NCBI GenBank assembly: GCA_019748055.1
Contig: JAIEQC010000048.1
Span: 1-43,596 of the forward strand
Direction of reading: 5' to 3'
From: Caulobacteraceae bacterium
GTDB taxonomy: Bacteria; Pseudomonadota; Alphaproteobacteria; Caulobacterales; Caulobacteraceae
DNA length: 43,596 nucleotides
Below, piece after piece: positions 39,921-43,596 of this stretch (position 1 is its first letter; each line of letters begins with the position of its first letter). The notes beneath the pieces were generated by a model. It ran no database searches, had not been told where the DNA came from, and worked only from the letters and a program-made list of their open reading frames with translations. The translations under genes were made by a program, and so were the position numbers.

Positions 39921-40397
39921 TCAGCCGGCGAACCGCGCGAAGGCCGTCAGCACCTGCTCATAGACGGCGCGCTTGAACGGCACGATCAGAGCGGGCGTTT
40001 CGTCCAGCCGGGCCCAGCGCCAGGCGTCAAACTCCTGCTCGCCATGGGCGGCCAGATCGATCTCGGCGTCCGTGCCGGTGAAGCGGTAGGCGAACCAGAC
40101 CTGCTTCTGGCCCTTGTGGCCCCACTTGGCGCGCGGCCCGCCCAGATCGGGCGGAAAATCGTAGGCGATCCAGCCGGGCGTCCGGTCCAGATACTCCACC
40201 GAGCGGACCCCGGTCTCTTCCCACAGTTCGCGGCGGGCGGCGGTCTCCAGATCCTCGCCCTCGTCGACGCCGCCCTGGGGGAACTGCCAGCGCCAGGCGC
40301 CGGGCGTGTTGATCCGGTGACCCAGCCAGACGCGCCCGTCGGCATTGAACAGGACCACGCCGACGTTGGGGCGATAGAGGGAGAGGTCCCGTTCCAC
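39921..40397 (-). CDS. rppH: RNA pyrophosphohydrolase (Nudix)
   Basis: Removes pyrophosphate from the 5' triphosphate end of mRNAs, which starts their decay. A 158-aa Nudix enzyme opening YRPNVGVVLFNADGRVWLG, with RINTPGAWRWQFPQGG leading into an intact Nudix box (GGVDEGED through RELWEETG) that holds the metal-binding glutamates. The start is a GTG one base after the stop of the upstream gene, so the two are coupled. This neighbourhood (rppH after a polysaccharide deacetylase and ctpA) is common in alphaproteobacteria. Confidence 0.95.
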   Translation of the reverse strand: MERDLSLYRPNVGVVLFNADGRVWLGHRINTPGAWRWQFPQGGVDEGEDLETAARRELWEETGVRSVEYLDRTPGWIAYDFPPDLGGPRAKWGHKGQKQVWFAYRFTGTDAEIDLAAHGEQEFDAWRWARLDETPALIVPFKRAVYEQVLTAFARFAG

Positions 40398-40398
40398 C

Positions 40399-41580
40399 TC
40401 AGCCGGCGCGGGTCATGGCGCTGGCGGGCGCCAGCTGAAGGCCGCGCGCGTCAAGTCCTGCGGCCCAGCGCGCCACGGCCTCGACCGTGACGGGATAGCC
40501 GAAGCCCGCGCCCAGGGCTCCGCCCCGCTGCTTGGCGAGCGCCTCGACCGCGTTCAGCCGGCCCAGGATGGCCGCCGGGGTCTGCACCTCGTCCACCACG
40601 TGGTCGGCCGTGGCGCGGGCCCAGGCGCCGGGTCGGCGCCGCGCCACGCCGTCGTCGACGAAGGCCACGCCGCGGCGCCGCAGCTCGCTCATGAAGGCCG
40701 AGAAGCCGGCGTCGGAGGTGACGAACCGGTCGCCGAGATAGTTCATGACGCCGAAATAGCCGGTCACGCGGCTGAGCAGCCACGGCAGCTTGGCCTCCAC
40801 GTCCGCCGCCCCGCCGGACGCCAGCAGGGTGTAGGGGCCGGGATCGTTGTCGGGATAGCCGGTCGGCTCCATCGGAATCTCGATCATCACCTCATGGCCG
40901 TGCGCGCGGGCCAGGTCGATCCAGCCCTGCAGCCCCTCGGCATACGGCACGAAGCTGAGGGTGATCTCCGGCGGCAGGCGCTCGATGGCGGCGCGGGTGG
41001 TCACGGCGTTCAGGCCCAGTCCGCCGACGATCAGCGCCACGCGCGGCCGCCCGTCGCCGCGGAAGGGCCGGGCATAGGCCTGGGCCGGCACGCGGCCGTC
41101 GGCAGCGATTACGGGGAGCGGACCGTTGGGGCCCGGCTCGGTCAGTCCGGCCAGCGGGGCCCGGACCAGGGGCGAGGCGGGCGTCAGGCGGGGCGCGGTG
41201 ATCGCCGCCCCGGCGCCGGAGACGGTCGCGCCGTCGGGCAGGGTGATGGTCGCCTCGCCGACCAGGGCGTCGGGCCCGGCGGCCAGGTCCTGATAGGCGC
41301 CGCCGATGCCGGCGGTGAAGGCCTCCATGCCGGTCGGCGCGGTCTCGACGCGCGCCTCGCGTTTCAGGCCGATCCGGGCCGACGGCGCGCCCGCCGACGG
41401 GTCGCCGAGAACCGAGACGAACAGGGCCACGGCCCCGAACAGCAGCACGGCCGAGGCTGCCACGGCCACCGGCGGCCGCTTCAGAAAGGCGAGCACGGTC
41501 CCAAGCGCCGGCTTGACGCTGCGGCGCTCGGGCGGGCGCCCGGCCGAGGCGGCGAGCGCGGACTGGCGTTTGGCGAACAT
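40399..41580 (-). CDS. Divergent polysaccharide deacetylase family protein (YibQ-like)
   Basis: A 393-aa protein with a single N-terminal membrane anchor (VAVAASAVLLFGAVALFVSV, about residues 33-52), a linker of about 110 residues and a periplasmic NodB-like barrel (RVALIVGGLGLNAVTTRAAI, VPYAEGLQGWIDLARAHGHE, EIPMEPTGYPDNDPGPYTLL, VDDGVARRR). Family members lie beside envC and ctpA in many proteobacteria, which suggests a role in cell-wall turnover, but the enzyme activity is not established. ATG 41580 is preferred to a GTG six bases earlier. Confidence 0.87.
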   Translation of the reverse strand: MFAKRQSALAASAGRPPERRSVKPALGTVLAFLKRPPVAVAASAVLLFGAVALFVSVLGDPSAGAPSARIGLKREARVETAPTGMEAFTAGIGGAYQDLAAGPDALVGEATITLPDGATVSGAGAAITAPRLTPASPLVRAPLAGLTEPGPNGPLPVIAADGRVPAQAYARPFRGDGRPRVALIVGGLGLNAVTTRAAIERLPPEITLSFVPYAEGLQGWIDLARAHGHEVMIEIPMEPTGYPDNDPGPYTLLASGGAADVEAKLPWLLSRVTGYFGVMNYLGDRFVTSDAGFSAFMSELRRRGVAFVDDGVARRRPGAWARATADHVVDEVQTPAAILGRLNAVEALAKQRGGALGAGFGYPVTVEAVARWAAGLDARGLQLAPASAMTRAG

Positions 41581-41658
41581 GGTCACGGCGCGAGGATGCC
41601 GCCGGGGCGGTTAAGAAAGCCTAACGCGCCGTTAGCCATGAAAGGCGCCGCGCGCGCT

Positions 41659-43026
41659 CTACTCCTCCGTCGTCAGCGCCGCGTTCTGCTGCTCCGGCGG
41701 CGTCACGACGATCCCGGCGGGCGCGGGGGCCAGGGCGGCCAGGTTCCCGCCGGCGCGCAACACGTCGAACGCCCGCTCCAGCTGATAGTCCTTGTCTTCC
41801 GGCCACTCCTCGCCCGGCGCCTCCTGCGGAATGTGCGGGCCGCGGCGCTCCTCGCCGATCGAGGCGTCCAGCGAGTTGGCGTAGGCCGCCTCGGAGTAGA
41901 CGAACGACGACCGCGAGACGATCCGCGCCTCGGCGGCCGAGCGCGACACTTCCAGATCCGGCTCGATGCCGATCTTCTGAATCGAGCGGCCCGACGGCGT
42001 GTAGTAGCGCGCCGTGGTGATCGACAGGGCCCCGTCCTGTCCCCCGCGCAGCGGGATCACGGTCTGCACCGACCCCTTGCCGAAGCTGGTCAGACCGACG
42101 ATCGTCGCCCTCTCATGGTCCTTCAGCGCGCCGGCCACGATCTCCGACGCCGAGGCCGAGCCGTAGTTGACCAGCACCACGATCGGCTTGCCGTCCGTCA
42201 GGTCGCCCGGTCGCGCCGACCAGCGGTCGATCTGGTCCGGACGACGGCCGCGCTGGCTGACGATCTCGCCGCGCTCCAAGAAGGCGTCCGACACGCCCAC
42301 CGCCGCCGACAGCAGGCCGCCGCCGTTGTTGCGCAGGTCGACGACGTAGCCCTCGATGCCGGGGTTGGCCGTCTTCAGCTCGCCGATCACGCGGTTCAGG
42401 TCGCGGACCGTGTTCTCGTCGAAGGTCGAAATGCGGATGACGGCGAAGCCGCCCTCCATCCGGCCGGTGACCGACTCGATCTTGATGATCTCGCGCGTCA
42501 GGGTGACCTCAAGCGGGTCGGATCCGTCGCGCAGGAAGGTGACGTTGACGCTGGTGCCCGGCGCGCCGCGCAGCTTTTCCGACACGTCCGACACGCTCAG
42601 ACCCGCGGCGCTGACGCCGTCGATGTTGGAGATGACGTCCCCGGCCTGCACGCCCGCGCGAGCGGCGGGACCGCCGTCCATGGGCGAGATGACCTTCACC
42701 AGCCCCGCCTCGGAACTGATGGTCAGGCCGACGCCCGAATACTGCCCTTCGGTCCGCTCGCGCAGGTCGTCGAAACCGGCCGGCGCCAGATAGCTGGAAT
42801 GGGGGTCCAGCGCGGTCATCATGCCGCCCAGCGCCGCCTCGATCAGCTTCTTGTTGTCGACCGGCACGACGTAGGCCTGCTCGACGACGGCCAGCACGTC
42901 GCCGAACAGCTCCAGCATCCGGAACGTCTCGTTGCGCGGCGTCTGGGCCACGGCGGTCACGGCGACCGCGCCGATCGCCAGGGCGGCACAGCCGGCGATG
43001 AGGGATTTGCGCATCGGGTCTCGCAT
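41659..43026 (-). CDS. ctpA: S41 C-terminal processing peptidase
   Basis: Exported serine protease that trims or degrades periplasmic proteins, including cell-wall enzymes. From ATG 43026 (ATG 43014 equally possible; the frame is open to 43116) the 455-aa protein has a signal peptide (AALAIGAVAVTAVA-Q), an N-terminal helical part with LDPHSSYL, a PDZ domain (GVGLTISSEAGLV, AGVQAGDVISNIDGV) and the protease core: YVVDLRNNGGGLL, the catalytic Ser in YGSASASEIVAGAL and the catalytic Lys in TSFGKGSVQT. The tail of about 100 residues is Pro/Glu-rich. It lies next to an EnvC-like gene, a combination often seen where CtpA controls murein hydrolases. Confidence 0.95.
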   Translation of the reverse strand: MRDPMRKSLIAGCAALAIGAVAVTAVAQTPRNETFRMLELFGDVLAVVEQAYVVPVDNKKLIEAALGGMMTALDPHSSYLAPAGFDDLRERTEGQYSGVGLTISSEAGLVKVISPMDGGPAARAGVQAGDVISNIDGVSAAGLSVSDVSEKLRGAPGTSVNVTFLRDGSDPLEVTLTREIIKIESVTGRMEGGFAVIRISTFDENTVRDLNRVIGELKTANPGIEGYVVDLRNNGGGLLSAAVGVSDAFLERGEIVSQRGRRPDQIDRWSARPGDLTDGKPIVVLVNYGSASASEIVAGALKDHERATIVGLTSFGKGSVQTVIPLRGGQDGALSITTARYYTPSGRSIQKIGIEPDLEVSRSAAEARIVSRSSFVYSEAAYANSLDASIGEERRGPHIPQEAPGEEWPEDKDYQLERAFDVLRAGGNLAALAPAPAGIVVTPPEQQNAALTTEE

Positions 43027-43161
43027 CTTCGTCTGGGCGCGCGGCGCGCGCGGGGGAGGAACTGGATTGATCGGGGCCGGCGCGGCGGAAACAAGGCGTG
43101 TCGGCGTCGCATTCATAAAATCAGCGTCATCCGGCGTCGGCCAGAGATTTCGCGCGCAAGG

Positions 43162-43596
43162 TCACCCGCCGCCCAGGAACCGGCCCGGATCCACCGGCGC
43201 CTCCTGCCGACGCAGTTCGAACTGGAGGGGCTCTCCCGCGCGCGTTGCGCCCAGCGCCTGACCCGCCTCCACCCGGTCGCCGGTAGAAACTGACAGGTCG
43301 ACCAGGCCCAGCACCACGACCTGCCAGCCGTCGCCGAGGTCCAGGATCACCAGCCGGCCCCAGGCCTCGTGCGGTCCGGCCCAAGCCACGCGGGCGGGGG
43401 CGGGCGCGACGGCGGGAGTGCCGGTCCCGACCCAACGCCAGCCGGGCACGTCGCGGCCGAACCGGGCGGCGGGCGGGCCGGAGAGGGGCGGCGTCAGGCG
43501 CGACCGGCCGCCGGGCAGGGCCGAGACCCGGGCGGTCGCGTCGGGCGGGACCACCGGCACGGCGGCCCCCAGACGCCGCAGGCGGCTTTCCAGCGC
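43162..43596 (-). CDS. EnvC-like murein hydrolase activator, 3' part
   Basis: The last 144 codons of a gene whose start lies right of the window. The visible part ends a coiled coil (ALESRLRRLGAA) and then shows a LytM/M23-type domain: GRLVILDLGDGWQVVVLGLV, STGDRVEAGQALGATR and LQFELRRQEAPVDPGRFL. The positions that would carry the zinc-binding histidines of active M23 enzymes are not His here, which fits an activator (EnvC type) of amidases rather than a hydrolase. The gene order with ctpA supports this. Confidence 0.85.
   Translation of the reverse strand, partial: ALESRLRRLGAAVPVVPPDATARVSALPGGRSRLTPPLSGPPAARFGRDVPGWRWVGTGTPAVAPAPARVAWAGPHEAWGRLVILDLGDGWQVVVLGLVDLSVSTGDRVEAGQALGATRAGEPLQFELRRQEAPVDPGRFLGGG

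Noticed and set aside
41611..41635. TTAAGAAAGCCTAACG followed by CGTTAG, a possible CtrA site or small inverted repeat before the deacetylase gene.
   Set aside because: Spacing does not fit TTAA-N7-TTAA, and the second half-site is mismatched. The CTAACG/CGTTAG repeat is short enough to arise by chance.
40600..43293. An 897-aa plus-strand frame across the deacetylase, ctpA and envC genes.
   Set aside because: Antisense shadow with repetitive Arg/Gly/His composition; the minus-strand genes are clear.

Overview
The window is high-GC DNA packed with protein-coding genes and looks like the chromosome of an alphaproteobacterium of the Caulobacterales, most likely Brevundimonas or a close relative. 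This is inferred from gene content and protein style, not from a database search. The pointers are a PhaR-type PHA regulator, a short PutA without a DNA-binding domain, a short ATP synthase epsilon subunit, the rppH / divergent polysaccharide deacetylase / ctpA / envC run, a deoxyhypusine-synthase-like gene beside a eukaryote-type ornithine decarboxylase, and PhoB boxes of the CTGTCAT-N4-CTGTCAT type. I see no rRNA, tRNA, CRISPR array, insertion sequence or phage gene. No stretch above 300 bases lacks a gene.

Layout. 1-2.0 kb: terminator of an upstream gene, a KpsS-like capsule gene and a lipoprotein MsrA. 2.0-4.7 kb: a TonB-dependent receptor behind a very good PhoB box, closed by a terminator. 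4.8-6.7 kb: agmatine deiminase and N-carbamoylputrescine amidase, which turn agmatine into putrescine. 6.7-8.2 kb (minus): two predicted envelope proteins, one an apparently dead PAP2 phosphatase, and a small hydrophilic protein. 8.3-10.7 kb (minus): a deoxyhypusine/homospermidine-synthase-like enzyme and an ornithine/lysine decarboxylase, so about 6 kb holds two routes to putrescine and one enzyme that could use it. 10.8-14.7 kb: a PhoB box followed by phnC-phnD-phnE and a PstS-like binding protein. 14.7-16.4 kb (minus): a GT4 glycosyltransferase and an unknown lipoprotein. 16.5-19.6 kb: putA, followed by a palindromic repeat pair.

19.8-22.8 kb (minus): a small membrane protein, HMG-CoA lyase and a GT39-type transferase, divergent from a polyprenyl-phosphate GT2 enzyme and a four-helix membrane protein. 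24.2-25.9 kb (minus): hemolysin-III-like protein, phaR and a coupled small gene. 26.2-29.9 kb: HIG1-like protein, PduO-type cobalamin adenosyltransferase, etfB-etfA and a SRAP/HMCES protein. 29.9-32.8 kb: two coupled exported amidohydrolases, the second lacking the metal-binding HxH. 33.4-38.8 kb (minus): the F1 ATP synthase operon atpH-A-G-D-(unknown secreted protein)-C. 39.1-39.9 kb: a TerC protein. 39.9 kb to the end (minus): rppH, a divergent polysaccharide deacetylase, ctpA and the 3' end of an envC-like gene.

The points most worth following up are an extra exported-protein gene coupled at both ends between atpD and atpC, the phosphate-starvation control predicted for the receptor and for phnCDE-pstS, the compact polyamine block with a DHS-like enzyme, and two predicted pseudoenzymes (the PAP2 homologue and the second amidohydrolase). 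Long antisense open frames opposite several real genes are products of the high GC at third codon positions and were left out.
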